64,000 nt of DNA. It comes from DATBLQ01 sp036555325 (lineage in GTDB: Bacteria; Pseudomonadota; Alphaproteobacteria; Rhizobiales; Aestuariivirgaceae). The notes beneath the pieces were generated by a model, which was given only the letters and a program-made list of their open reading frames with translations, searched no databases and was not told the DNA's origin. The stretch lies in assembly GCA_036555325.1 (NCBI GenBank), contig DATBLQ010000052.1, positions 124,001 through 188,000 of the forward strand. Direction: 5' to 3'. A program made the translations under genes and the position numbers. Of the stretch, positions 1 to 8,499 are shown in pieces; the stretch's first letter is position 1; each line of letters opens with the position of its first letter.

Positions 1-180
1 ATCGACAAAAGCTGAATTCTCCTCAAGCGGCCTTCGTCCATCGATCGCTTCAATAAGCCGTGGCAGGTGCAGCGGCCGCCATTTGACCTCGAAACTGTGG
101 TGCTTGGCCAAGGCGTCGATGCGCGTGGACGCCAGATAACACCATGGCGAATGCACGTCGAACCAGAAGGTCAGCGTCAC
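1..180 (-). CDS. DsbA-family protein, 2-hydroxychromene-2-carboxylate isomerase-like (partial, N-terminus only)
   Basis: Only the first 60 codons are present; the gene runs off the left edge. The reading frame begins with GTG at 178-180, whose bases overlap the TGA of the acyl-CoA synthetase (GTGA, 4-base overlap), so the two are translationally coupled. The protein starts VTLTFWFDVHSPWCYLAST, the beta-strand plus SPxxYLA helix start of the thioredoxin-fold DsbA/HCCA-isomerase family. These enzymes use glutathione to isomerise aromatic-ring breakdown intermediates, or are uncharacterised DsbA-like oxidoreductases. The S-P-W-C-Y segment has a single Cys, so a classical CxxC dithiol oxidase is not supported. 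Family assignment is fairly sure. The substrate is unknown because the rest of the protein is missing. Confidence 0.7.
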   Translation of the reverse strand, partial: MTLTFWFDVHSPWCYLASTRIDALAKHHSFEVKWRPLHLPRLIEAIDGRRPLEENSAFVD

Positions 181-1742
181 CGCAAAACCTCCAGCCGGTT
201 TGCTTCCACCCACTCCTTGAGTTCAATCTTGCGAATCTTCCCCGACGAGGTCAGGGGAAATACATCCGTGACAAAATAGCGTTCCGGCACCTTGAATTTC
301 GCGATGTGGTCGAGGCAGAAGCGGCTGAGTTGTTCAGCGCTAACCGGACGCTCGAGCATGAGTGCCGCAGCGACGATCTCGCCATAATATTCGTCCGGCA
401 GACCGAATACCGCGGCCGACACGACGTCCGGATGGTCCTGGAGGAGATTCTCGATCTCGGCAGGATAGATGTTTTCCCCGCCTCGGATGATCATATCTTT
501 GAGTCGGCCTCCCGCGATGACAAGCCGGCTTTCGGGGGTAATGTATCCCAGGTCCCCGGTTCTCAAGTAACCGTCCGCCGTAAGCGCCAGCGCCGTCGCC
601 TCGGCATCCTCATGATATCCGAGCATGAGATTCGGTCCCCTGCCTTGAATCTCCCCGATAATGCCGGGCGTCAGTATCTTTCCGGTGTCGGGATCGACGA
701 TCCTTAGCTCACATCCAGGCAGCGGCAGGCCTGCGGTGTCGAATCTGTGCGGATCCTCTGCCGTGGGCACGGTAAACAGCGTCGCGCATTCGGTCTGACC
801 ATAAACCTGCGCAAGCCCTGGCACCGGAAACTCCTCCGCACACCGACGAAGTACTTCGGGGTTGCAGTCTGCACCTCCACAAGTGCCGCCCTTAAGGCTC
901 GTCAGATTGTACTGGCTGCGCGCTGCATGGTTGAGCATTGCAAGATACGTCGTCGGAACCCCGGAAAAAAAATCTGCCCGCTCGCTTTGGATGATTTTGA
1001 ACATCAGTTCGGGCTCGAAATGCGATACCCCCACGTAGCACGCCCCAGCGTGAAGGCACCCGAGCAGATTGAGAATACAACCGGCACAGTGGAACAACGG
1101 TATCACCGATGTCCACTTGTCACCCGCTCTCAGTCCGAGTCTTGCCGGTGCGGTCCGTGCAACGAACGCCATCGCCCGGTGGCTGAGCATTGCTCCCTTC
1201 GGAAAGCCCGTGGTCCCGGATGTATAGAGCAGCGCTGCCGGCACGTCGGTCTCAGTTGGAGCCTGGGCGGGTAAGCCTGCATCGGCAATAAGCGTCTCGA
1301 AATCTGGCGCATCGCCACTCTCGTCGAGAGAGATGACGTGGTTTAGGTCGGGCAGTGATCCCTTGAGCGCCGTCACGTTTTCCAGATACCTGTTCGAGCG
1401 AAAAGCCCGCGATAAGACAACCGTTCTGGCGCGCGACTGTTTGAGGGCGAATTCGAGGTCATCCTTGCGGTAGTGCGTATTGAGAGGCACCAGAACCGCG
1501 CCCAGAGCCGCCGTAGCAAGCTGCACCACCGGCCATTCGATTCGATTTTCCGCAAGCAGTGCCACGTGGTCACCGGGGACCGTTCCCATCTTGCTCAGGC
1601 CGGCGGCGAACCGAGCCGATAGTGCAAACCACTGTTTGAACGTTATGTGCCGGTTGCGTTCCGGAAAAACCAGTGCCGGCTCATCGCTGCGAGATTTGGC
1701 CAGCGCCTCCAGCTGCAGCCACGGATGATCGGGCGTGCTCAT
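177..1742 (-). CDS. acyl-CoA synthetase (AMP-forming, ANL superfamily)
   Basis: This 521-residue protein activates a carboxylic acid with ATP to an acyl-adenylate and then to the CoA thioester. The P-loop-like motif YTSGTTGFPKGAMLSH lies near residues 173-188, the GENIYPAEIEN hinge region is in the C-terminal third, and the catalytic lysine motif SSGKIRK is near residue 502. Length fits the medium/long-chain or aryl acyl-CoA ligase families. The last bases overlap the start of the DsbA-like gene, and the start lies 31 bases downstream of the hutH stop on the same strand, so it may be cotranscribed with hutF-hutH. The acid substrate cannot be read from sequence. Proximity to an HCCA-isomerase-like protein hints at an aromatic acid, which is inference only. 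Confidence 0.85.
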   Translation of the reverse strand: MSTPDHPWLQLEALAKSRSDEPALVFPERNRHITFKQWFALSARFAAGLSKMGTVPGDHVALLAENRIEWPVVQLATAALGAVLVPLNTHYRKDDLEFALKQSRARTVVLSRAFRSNRYLENVTALKGSLPDLNHVISLDESGDAPDFETLIADAGLPAQAPTETDVPAALLYTSGTTGFPKGAMLSHRAMAFVARTAPARLGLRAGDKWTSVIPLFHCAGCILNLLGCLHAGACYVGVSHFEPELMFKIIQSERADFFSGVPTTYLAMLNHAARSQYNLTSLKGGTCGGADCNPEVLRRCAEEFPVPGLAQVYGQTECATLFTVPTAEDPHRFDTAGLPLPGCELRIVDPDTGKILTPGIIGEIQGRGPNLMLGYHEDAEATALALTADGYLRTGDLGYITPESRLVIAGGRLKDMIIRGGENIYPAEIENLLQDHPDVVSAAVFGLPDEYYGEIVAAALMLERPVSAEQLSRFCLDHIAKFKVPERYFVTDVFPLTSSGKIRKIELKEWVEANRLEVLR

Positions 1743-1773
1743 AACTTAAGAATGCGACCGGACGGACATCGGG

Positions 1774-3303
1774 CTATTCTAGCAATGGCCCTGCGAGGTC
1801 GGCAAACGCGCCGCTTCGAATGAGACCGCGCGCCTTTTCGATGTCGCCTCCGAACTCGCGATCTGACTCCCGCCTGTCAACTTTCGCGCGGAGAATGGAG
1901 TGCGCCCTTTCCAGCGCTTTGGAACTCTCAAGCGGCCGGCGGAACTCGATTCCATCCGCCGCCGCCAGGAGCTCGATTGCGATGATCCCTTGGGTATTGG
2001 CGTTCATCCGGTTGAGCCTCATCGCGCCATGCATCGCCATGCTGACGTGATCTTCCTGGTTTGCCGACGTCGGCAGGCTGTCGACGCTCGCAGGATGGGC
2101 AAGCATTTTGTTCTCCGACGCAAGGGCCGCCGCGGTCACATGGGCGATCATGTAGCCGGAATTGAGCCCCGGCTCTTTGACCAGGAAAGGCGGCAGCTCG
2201 CTGATCGTCGTGTCGGTGAGTTCCGCGATTCGCCGCTCTGCCATAGAGCCTATTTCGGCAATCGCCAATGCCATCATGTCGGCGGCGAACGCCACCGGCT
2301 CAGCGTGAAAATTGCCGCCTGACAGAACCTCCAATTCCTCGGCAAAAATGAGCGGATTGTCGCTGACGCTGTTGGCTTCGGTAAGCAGCGTGCGGCAAGC
2401 CGTGCGCAGCACATCGAGCGCGGCACCCATGACCTGCGGCTGGCATCGAAACGAATAGGGATCCTGCACTTTGTCGTCGCCAACAAGATGCGAGGCACGT
2501 ATGGCACTGCCCTGAAGCAGCCGGCTATACAGTTTTGCCAACATGACTTGCCCGGGATGCGGTCGAAGCGCGTGTATGCGCGGATCGAACGGCGTATCGC
2601 TGCCCTTGATCGCATCGACCGACATTGCGCCAGCGACGATTGCCGCCTGCATCGTGCGCTCCGCGTCGATGAGCGCGTGAAGTGCAACCGCAGTTGATAC
2701 TTGCGTGCCGTTGAGAAGCGCCAACCCTTCCTTCGGCCCAAGCTCCAACGGCTTGATGCCTGCTTCCTTGAGAGCGGCACCGCCTGTCATGCGTCTACCC
2801 TTGAACAAGACGTCTCCCTCGCCGATCAGGACGAGAGCGAGATAGGCAAGTGGCGCCAGATCGCCCGAGGCCGCAACCGATCCCTGCGAGGGAACGATCG
2901 GAATAATGTCATGATTAATCATCTGCATCAGCGCTGCGGCAATAGCCGGCTGGATCCCGGAATACCCTCGTGCGAGCGAGGCAAGTTTCAAAAGCATTGT
3001 GAGGCGCACCGTTGCAGGATCGAGCGGTTCTCCGGTGCCCGCCGCATGCGATCGCACCAGATTGACCTGCAGGCGGCCCAGGTCCTGCGGCGCGATTCTG
3101 GCAGTGGCGAGCTTGCCGAATCCGGTATTGACTCCATAGATCGCCTGCCCGCTCTCGATGATCCTGGCCACCGCTTGGTAAGACCTTTCAATCGCCCGCA
3201 CCGCCTCCGCACTGAGCACCGCCTGACATGCGCCGTCCAATGCCAGCCTGAGGTCGGCAAGCGACAAATCCCGGCTGCCGATCTGGATTGGGGCATGAAC
3301 CAT
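1774..3303 (-). CDS. hutH: histidine ammonia-lyase
   Basis: HutH removes ammonia from L-histidine to give urocanate, the first step of histidine utilisation in the cytoplasm. The Ala-Ser-Gly triad that cyclises to the MIO electrophile is seen in GSVAASGDLAPLAYL (about residues 142-156), and the Tyr loop YGVNTGFGKLA is near residue 56. The start was set at 3303 (509 residues, the usual size). An AGGAG ribosome-binding site sits 6 bases upstream, while the longer open frame to 3375 adds residues unlike the family and would run through a hairpin. ATG at 3306 is an equal alternative. The gene follows hutF with a 93-base gap on the same strand, so it probably belongs to a hutF-hutH operon controlled from the divergent promoter region near 4790. 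Confidence 0.95.
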   Translation of the reverse strand: MVHAPIQIGSRDLSLADLRLALDGACQAVLSAEAVRAIERSYQAVARIIESGQAIYGVNTGFGKLATARIAPQDLGRLQVNLVRSHAAGTGEPLDPATVRLTMLLKLASLARGYSGIQPAIAAALMQMINHDIIPIVPSQGSVAASGDLAPLAYLALVLIGEGDVLFKGRRMTGGAALKEAGIKPLELGPKEGLALLNGTQVSTAVALHALIDAERTMQAAIVAGAMSVDAIKGSDTPFDPRIHALRPHPGQVMLAKLYSRLLQGSAIRASHLVGDDKVQDPYSFRCQPQVMGAALDVLRTACRTLLTEANSVSDNPLIFAEELEVLSGGNFHAEPVAFAADMMALAIAEIGSMAERRIAELTDTTISELPPFLVKEPGLNSGYMIAHVTAAALASENKMLAHPASVDSLPTSANQEDHVSMAMHGAMRLNRMNANTQGIIAIELLAAADGIEFRRPLESSKALERAHSILRAKVDRRESDREFGGDIEKARGLIRSGAFADLAGPLLE

Positions 3304-3315
3304 CATGAGCTCCTG

Positions 3316-3333
3316 CCCGGCAACCTTGCCGGG
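3316..3333 (-). promoter_or_regulatory. intercistronic hairpin just upstream of the hutH ribosome-binding site
   Basis: A perfect inverted repeat CCCGGCAA-CC-TTGCCGGG (8-base arms, 2-base centre; in RNA probably a 6-7 bp stem with a small loop) ends a few bases before the AGGAG of hutH in the hutF-hutH transcript. It has no following T-run in the direction of transcription, so it is not a standard terminator. It could protect mRNA ends or tune hutH translation. Function is inferred. Confidence 0.5.
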
Positions 3334-3396
3334 AAGAATTGAGCCGTGAATCTGCCCGCAGGAATGAAGTAGCACGGGGAAGTCATTTTCTCCTCG

Positions 3397-4776
3397 CTAG
3401 TCCTGCAGCCGGGCCAGGGTTTCTCTGTATCTTTGAGTGATTGCGCGTTCGTGAACATGTTTTCTGTCTTTAACCAGATGCCTTCCGCCGACAAATACGT
3501 CTTTTACGCACTCGTTGCCTCCTGAGAAAATCCAGCTGTCCAGGATTGCATCTCCCGAGCGGCCAATGAGCGCTGGATGATCGGCATCCAGCACCACGAT
3601 GTCGGCACGCAAGCCTTTTGCAATGGACCCCTGCGGCTGGGCGATTGCGCGCGCGCCGCCACTTGCAGCGGCGTCAAAGAGCCGACGGCCCGTGGAGCGA
3701 TGTCTTTGGTCCGCTAGCACATTCCTCATGTGTAATTTGAGGCGCTGCGAATACTCCAACTGGCGCAACTCTTCCGCCACGCTCACGCTTATGTTGCTAT
3801 CTGATCCGATGGCGATGGCGCCCGAATCCCTAAGATATCTTTCTCCGTTGAAAATGCCATCGCCAAGGTTTGCTTCTGTTGTCGGACATAGTCCTACGAT
3901 CGCGCCGGATTGGGCGAGTTTGTCAGTTTCGGCATCACTCATATGAGTGGCGTGAATGAGACACCAGCGCGACGAAAGGGTCTGCATTGTCGTCAGCAGC
4001 TCCACCGGCCGTTTGCCGCTGAATTTGACGCAGTCCTCAACTTCTTTGATCTGCTCCGCCACGTGGATATGGATTGGTCCTTCGGAACTCATCCCATCAT
4101 ATTCGATTAGGATGTCGTGCAGCAGCTCTGCTGTGATGGCCCGCAGCGAGTGGGGCGAAATCCCCAGCCGCGCATGCGGATATCTTTTCTTCTCCCGATT
4201 GAGCCTTGACACTATTTCGAGGTACTGGCCGACACTGGTGATGAACCGTGCTTGGCTGCCCTGTGCCGGCTGTCTGCCAAATCCGCCGAAATGGTAGAAC
4301 GTAGGCAGGATGGTGATCGCGATGCCCGCTGTTTCCGCCGCGGCCATGCAGCGCAGCGACATCTCCGCCGGTTCTGCGTAAGGCCGCCCGTCAGGTTGAT
4401 GGTGCAGATATTGAAATTCCCCGATCGAGGTGAAGCCGGCCTTCAGCGCCTCCACATAAAGCTGCCCCGCCACCGCCTCAAGATCGTCGGGCTGCATCCG
4501 CAGCACAAACCGATACATTGCCTCCCGCCACGTCCAGAAACTGTCTTCTCCGCCCCCCCGAACCTCGGCCAGCCCGGCCATTGCCCGTTGATGAGCATGC
4601 GAATGAACATTGGCCATGCCTGGGATGGCGATTCCCGCAACTGTCTCGCCTTGACTGCTCTTGTGGTCCGCCTTGATCGAGTCGATGATGCCGCCTGCGT
4701 CGATGCTGACCAGAACGTCCTCCCGCCACCCATCCGGCAACAGAGCCTTCGACAGACGTAGCTTGCATCCCGGCAT
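3397..4776 (-). CDS. hutF: formimidoylglutamate deiminase
   Basis: HutF hydrolyses N-formimidoyl-L-glutamate to N-formyl-L-glutamate plus ammonia, a step unique to the five-step histidine pathway. The 459-residue protein is an amidohydrolase-superfamily enzyme. The metal motif HSHAH is at residues 58-62 in GMANVHSHAHQRAMAGL, followed by the HutF-typical EDSFWTWREAMYRF. Later come CPTTEANLGDGIF and GSDSNISVSVAEELRQLEY, which carry the distal Asp ligand. It is divergent from hutI across 46 bases holding a palindromic operator candidate. HutF normally works with HutG (formylglutamate deformylase), but no hutG is present in this window. Confidence 0.93.
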   Translation of the reverse strand: MPGCKLRLSKALLPDGWREDVLVSIDAGGIIDSIKADHKSSQGETVAGIAIPGMANVHSHAHQRAMAGLAEVRGGGEDSFWTWREAMYRFVLRMQPDDLEAVAGQLYVEALKAGFTSIGEFQYLHHQPDGRPYAEPAEMSLRCMAAAETAGIAITILPTFYHFGGFGRQPAQGSQARFITSVGQYLEIVSRLNREKKRYPHARLGISPHSLRAITAELLHDILIEYDGMSSEGPIHIHVAEQIKEVEDCVKFSGKRPVELLTTMQTLSSRWCLIHATHMSDAETDKLAQSGAIVGLCPTTEANLGDGIFNGERYLRDSGAIAIGSDSNISVSVAEELRQLEYSQRLKLHMRNVLADQRHRSTGRRLFDAAASGGARAIAQPQGSIAKGLRADIVVLDADHPALIGRSGDAILDSWIFSGGNECVKDVFVGGRHLVKDRKHVHERAITQRYRETLARLQD

Positions 4777-4790
4777 GCACTGACCCTATA

Positions 4791-4802
4791 TTGTATATAC
4801 AA
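4791..4802. promoter_or_regulatory. probable HutC operator in the hutF-hutI divergent promoter region
   Basis: The perfect 12-base palindrome TTGTATATACAA lies between the start of hutF (4776, leftward) and hutI (4823, rightward). HutC repressors of the GntR/HutC family are known to bind AT-rich palindromes containing TTGTA...TACAA halves, and a hutC gene lies 1.2 kb away. A half-site-like TTGTAC follows at 4805-4810. Position and sequence make this the natural site for urocanate-responsive control of both hut transcripts. Confidence 0.7.
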
Positions 4803-4822
4803 CCTTGTACAGGATAGTTGTG

Positions 4823-6040
4823 ATGGCCACAACGGCCGCCGTCCCGCTCCTGATTTACAACGCCCGCCTCGCCACCATGGACGGATCAGTACCCTATGGC
4901 CTGATCGACAATGCCGCCCTGCTCATCGACAAGGGCGCCATCCAATGGTTTGGCCCTGTCGCTGAGGCTCCCCGCGCCCGCCGCAAGATCGATGTTGAGC
5001 ATCGCACAGTCACGCCCGGTCTCATCGATTGTCATACCCATCTCGTCTACGGCGGCAATCGTGCCAACGAGTTCGAACAGCGCCTCACCGGTGTTTCTTA
5101 CGCCGAAATCGCCAAGGCCGGGGGCGGCATCATTTCTACCGTACGCGCGACTCGCAGCGCTTCCGAAAACGAGCTCGCTACTGCAGCACTGCCTCGGCTT
5201 GCGAGACTCGTTTCCGAAGGCGTCACCACCGTCGAGATTAAGTCAGGCTACGGCCTCGACGTCGCCACTGAGATGAAGATGCTGCGCGTCGCCCGTTCCC
5301 TCGCTACCCGATGTCCGGTGGATGTCGTGACAAGTTTTCTTGGCGCCCATGCACTGCCGCCCGAGTACAGGGAGAACCGGGCTGCCTACGTCAAACTGGT
5401 TTGCGACCAGGCCTTGCCGGCGGTTTCCAACGCCAAACTTGCCGATGCAGTCGATGCCTTCTGTGAGGGTATAGCTTTCAGCCTAGAGGAAACTGAGGCC
5501 GTGTTTAGGGCCGCCGCGGCCCACGGTCTGCCCGTGAAACTGCACGCCGAGCAGCTTTCGAACATGGGGGGTGCCAAATTGGCAGCCCGGTTTGGTGCCC
5601 TATCTTGCGACCATTTGGAATATCTCGATTCCGACGGGGTGCTCGCCCTCGCGAAATCCGGAACCGTGGCCGTATTGCTCCCCGGTGCGTTCTATTTTCT
5701 GCGCGAGAAGCAGCTTCCCCCCGTCGCATTGCTGCGTCGCCATCTCGTTCCGATCGCCATTGCCACCGATCTGAATCCCGGAAGCTCCCCGCTCCATTCA
5801 CTCCTCATCGCAATGAACATGGCCTGCGTTCTCTTTGGTCTCACACCCGAGGAAGCGCTGCGCGCAGTGACGCTGCATGCCGCTCGCGCACTGGGGCTTA
5901 GCGATCGCGGCCGCATCGCTGTTGGTCAAAAGGCAGATATTGCCGTTTGGAATATCGAGGCCCCTGGTCACCTGGCATATCCCTTGGGCTTCAATCCTCT
6001 TTACCGGCTCTTCAAGAATGGCAGGGAAGTTTCGCCATGA
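4823..6040 (+). CDS. hutI: imidazolonepropionase
   Basis: HutI opens the ring of 4-imidazolone-5-propionate to give N-formimidoyl-L-glutamate, the third step of histidine breakdown. The 405-residue amidohydrolase shows the metal motif CHTHLVYGGNRANEF, the family segment GGGIISTV, the internal EIKSGYGLD, and the late ATDLNPGSSP loop with the catalytic Asp. ATG at 4823 was chosen because AGGA is 8 bases upstream; a TTG six codons earlier (4805) is less likely and lies within the operator region. The stop overlaps the hutC start (ATGA). Confidence 0.95.
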   Translation: MATTAAVPLLIYNARLATMDGSVPYGLIDNAALLIDKGAIQWFGPVAEAPRARRKIDVEHRTVTPGLIDCHTHLVYGGNRANEFEQRLTGVSYAEIAKAGGGIISTVRATRSASENELATAALPRLARLVSEGVTTVEIKSGYGLDVATEMKMLRVARSLATRCPVDVVTSFLGAHALPPEYRENRAAYVKLVCDQALPAVSNAKLADAVDAFCEGIAFSLEETEAVFRAAAAHGLPVKLHAEQLSNMGGAKLAARFGALSCDHLEYLDSDGVLALAKSGTVAVLLPGAFYFLREKQLPPVALLRRHLVPIAIATDLNPGSSPLHSLLIAMNMACVLFGLTPEEALRAVTLHAARALGLSDRGRIAVGQKADIAVWNIEAPGHLAYPLGFNPLYRLFKNGREVSP

Positions 6041-6795
6041 AACACACCCTCCCCCATCGCCGACCGCTCTACCGTCGGGTGAAGGATCACATCCTCGCCC
6101 AAATACGTTCTGGCACCTTGGCGCCGGGCAGCCTTGTGCCTTCCGAAAACCAGCTGGTGACGAAGTTCGGCGTGTCGCGCATGACCGCCAATAGAGCATT
6201 GCGTGAGTTGACACATGATGGTTATCTCGATCGCGTACCGGGGGTGGGCACGTTCGTCAACGAAGTGCCTCACCAGTCAAGCCTGATCGAACTGCGCAAT
6301 ATTGCCGACGAAATTTCTAGCCGCGGCCACCGCCACCAGTGCAAAATCGTCGAGCTGCGCAAGCTCAAGTCGAGTAGGCGTCTCGCTGCGCGCTTCGAGG
6401 CACGCCCCGGCACGGTGCTTTACCGCATAACTGCAGTGCACTTGGAAAACGGCGTACCCGTTCAGCTGGAGCGCCGGCATATCAACAGCTTGGCGGCACC
6501 ACTATTCTTGCAGCAGAATTTCGCCAAGCTGACACCCACTGCCTATCTGCTGTCCGTTGCTCCCGTAGACGAGCTCGAACATCACGTGCGCGCCGTCCTC
6601 CCCGACCGGCAGGCGCAACGGCTGTTGCGCATAAGCGCTCGCGAGCCATGCCTTGAGCTTCATCGTCGCAGCTGGTCCGGCGGTGACGTCGTAACCGAAG
6701 TCACGCTCACCTACCCTGCCGGGCGCTACGAACTTCGCAGTCGCTATCGCACGTCGCCTTCCGGGCGTATCGCCTCCGTTTCCTCCATAGACTGA
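6037..6795 (+). CDS. hutC: GntR-family histidine utilisation repressor HutC
   Basis: This is a 252-residue transcription factor with an N-terminal winged helix (RVKDHILAQIRSGTLAPGS, then SENQLVTKFGVSRMTANRAL, about residues 10-75) and a C-terminal UTRA ligand domain (about 95-240) of the HutC type, which senses urocanate. It contains the family-typical GYLDRVPGVGTFV and SSLIELRNIADEI. The start is the ATG overlapping the hutI stop (ATGA). An upstream ATG at 5947 would run inside hutI and is rejected. Location between hutI and hutU, and the palindrome at 4791, make it the local repressor. Confidence 0.93.
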   Translation: MKHTLPHRRPLYRRVKDHILAQIRSGTLAPGSLVPSENQLVTKFGVSRMTANRALRELTHDGYLDRVPGVGTFVNEVPHQSSLIELRNIADEISSRGHRHQCKIVELRKLKSSRRLAARFEARPGTVLYRITAVHLENGVPVQLERRHINSLAAPLFLQQNFAKLTPTAYLLSVAPVDELEHHVRAVLPDRQAQRLLRISAREPCLELHRRSWSGGDVVTEVTLTYPAGRYELRSRYRTSPSGRIASVSSID

Positions 6796-6798
6796 TCG

Positions 6799-8490
6799 AT
6801 GGAAAAACCGATGTCTCGAATATCTCCGCGCCTCGACAACAGCCGCCGCATCAAGGCGCCGACTGGCACCAGGCTCAACGCCAGGAGCTGGCTTACGGAA
6901 GCCCCATTGCGCATGTTGATGAATAACCTCGATGCCGATGTCGCCGAGCATCCGGAGGAGCTTGTCGTCTATGGGGGCATCGGGCGCGCCGCACGCGACT
7001 GGAATGCCTATGACCGCATCGTTTCGGGGCTCAAAACGCTAGCCGATGACGAAACCCTGCTCGTGCAGTCGGGAAAGCCGGTCGGCATCTTCACCACCCA
7101 CCTCGATGCTCCCCGCGTGCTCATTGCCAATTCCAACCTTGTTCCCGCCTGGGCGAATTGGGATCACTTCAATGAGCTCGATCGGCGAGGTTTGATGATG
7201 TACGGTCAGATGACAGCGGGCTCGTGGATATACATCGGTACCCAGGGCATCGTTCAGGGCACCTACGAAACCTTCGCTGAAGTGGGCCGCCGCCACTATG
7301 GCGGCAATCTCAAGGGCAGATGGTTCTTGACCTCCGGACTTGGCGGCATGGGGGGCGCTCAGCCCTTAGCCGCAACCATGGCCGGGGCATCGCTGATCGC
7401 AATCGAGTGTCAGCCCTCGCGCATCGAGATGCGTCTCAAGACCAAATATCTCGATGCCACCGCCAACGATTTCGATCAAGCGTTGAACATGATCCAAGTA
7501 TCCCATCGCCAGGGAAAAGCCATCTCGGTAGGCCTTCTCGGCAATGCCGCCGAACTCCTTCCGCTGCTGTTCGAGCGCGGCATACGGCCAGACGCATTGA
7601 CCGACCAGACCTCCGCCCACGACCCTGCCAACGGTTATTTGCCGGCCGGCTGGTCGCTTGCCCAATGGCAGGAAAAGCGACGTACAGATCCCGCTGCGGT
7701 CACTGCTGCCGCTAAGCAGTCCATTCGTGCCCACGTCGAGGCCATGCTGAAATTCCATCGCGAAGGCGTCCCGACGCTCGACTACGGAAACAACATTCGC
7801 CAAGTGGCATTCGACATGGGTTTGAAGGATGCTTTCGCCTTCCCCGGTTTCGTTCCAGCCTACATTCGACCCCTGTTCTGCCACGGCATCGGTCCATTTC
7901 GCTGGGCGGCGCTGTCGGGGAACCCGCAAGACATTTATCGCACCGATGAGCGCGTCAAGGAGCTGCTTCCCGATGATCTGCACTTGCACAATTGGCTCGA
8001 CATGGCCAAAAGCCGCATAAAATTTCAGGGCCTTCCCGCGCGTATCTGCTGGGTCGGACTTGGCCGGCGCCATCTCCTGGGCCTTGCGTTCAATGAAATG
8101 GTTCGTCGCGGCGAGCTCGAGGCTCCAATAGTGATCGGCCGCGATCATCTCGATTCGGGCTCCGTGGCATCGCCCAATCGCGAAACTGAAGCCATGCTCG
8201 ATGGGTCCGATGCCGTATCCGACTGGCCTCTTCTCAATGCGTTGCTGAACACCGCCTCCGGAGCGACCTGGGTATCCTTGCATCACGGCGGCGGCGTCGG
8301 AATGGGGTATTCCCAGCACGCGGGCATGGTCATCGTGTGCGACGGAAGCGCAGCAGCGGACAGGCGGCTTGCGCGGGTACTTTGGAACGATCCCGCCAGC
8401 GGCGTCATGCGCCACGCCGATGCAGGCTACGACTCCGCCGTGACTTGTGCCACCGAACAGGGGCTAAAGCTTCCCGGCATAACAATGTGA
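6799..8490 (+). CDS. hutU: urocanate hydratase
   Basis: HutU adds water to urocanate to give imidazolonepropionate, using a tightly bound NAD+ as electrophile. The 563-residue protein shows the typical start block LTEAPLRMLMNNLD, then VYGGIGRAARDW, GLGGMGGAQPLAATMAG (NAD-binding glycine-rich region) and ARICWVGLGRRHLLGLAFN with the conserved Cys. Near the end are SGATWVSLHHGGGVGMGYSQ. ATG at 6799 lies 3 bases after the hutC stop; ATG at 6811 is an alternative start. It converges with the FAH-like gene (8500) with only 9 bases between and no visible terminator. Confidence 0.96.
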   Translation: MEKPMSRISPRLDNSRRIKAPTGTRLNARSWLTEAPLRMLMNNLDADVAEHPEELVVYGGIGRAARDWNAYDRIVSGLKTLADDETLLVQSGKPVGIFTTHLDAPRVLIANSNLVPAWANWDHFNELDRRGLMMYGQMTAGSWIYIGTQGIVQGTYETFAEVGRRHYGGNLKGRWFLTSGLGGMGGAQPLAATMAGASLIAIECQPSRIEMRLKTKYLDATANDFDQALNMIQVSHRQGKAISVGLLGNAAELLPLLFERGIRPDALTDQTSAHDPANGYLPAGWSLAQWQEKRRTDPAAVTAAAKQSIRAHVEAMLKFHREGVPTLDYGNNIRQVAFDMGLKDAFAFPGFVPAYIRPLFCHGIGPFRWAALSGNPQDIYRTDERVKELLPDDLHLHNWLDMAKSRIKFQGLPARICWVGLGRRHLLGLAFNEMVRRGELEAPIVIGRDHLDSGSVASPNRETEAMLDGSDAVSDWPLLNALLNTASGATWVSLHHGGGVGMGYSQHAGMVIVCDGSAAADRRLARVLWNDPASGVMRHADAGYDSAVTCATEQGLKLPGITM

Positions 8491-8499
8491 CAGCAATTC

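Noticed and set aside
7366..8415. 349-codon open frame on the minus strand opposite hutU
   Set aside because: Antisense to the highly conserved urocanate hydratase, no ribosome-binding site or motif; shadow frame.
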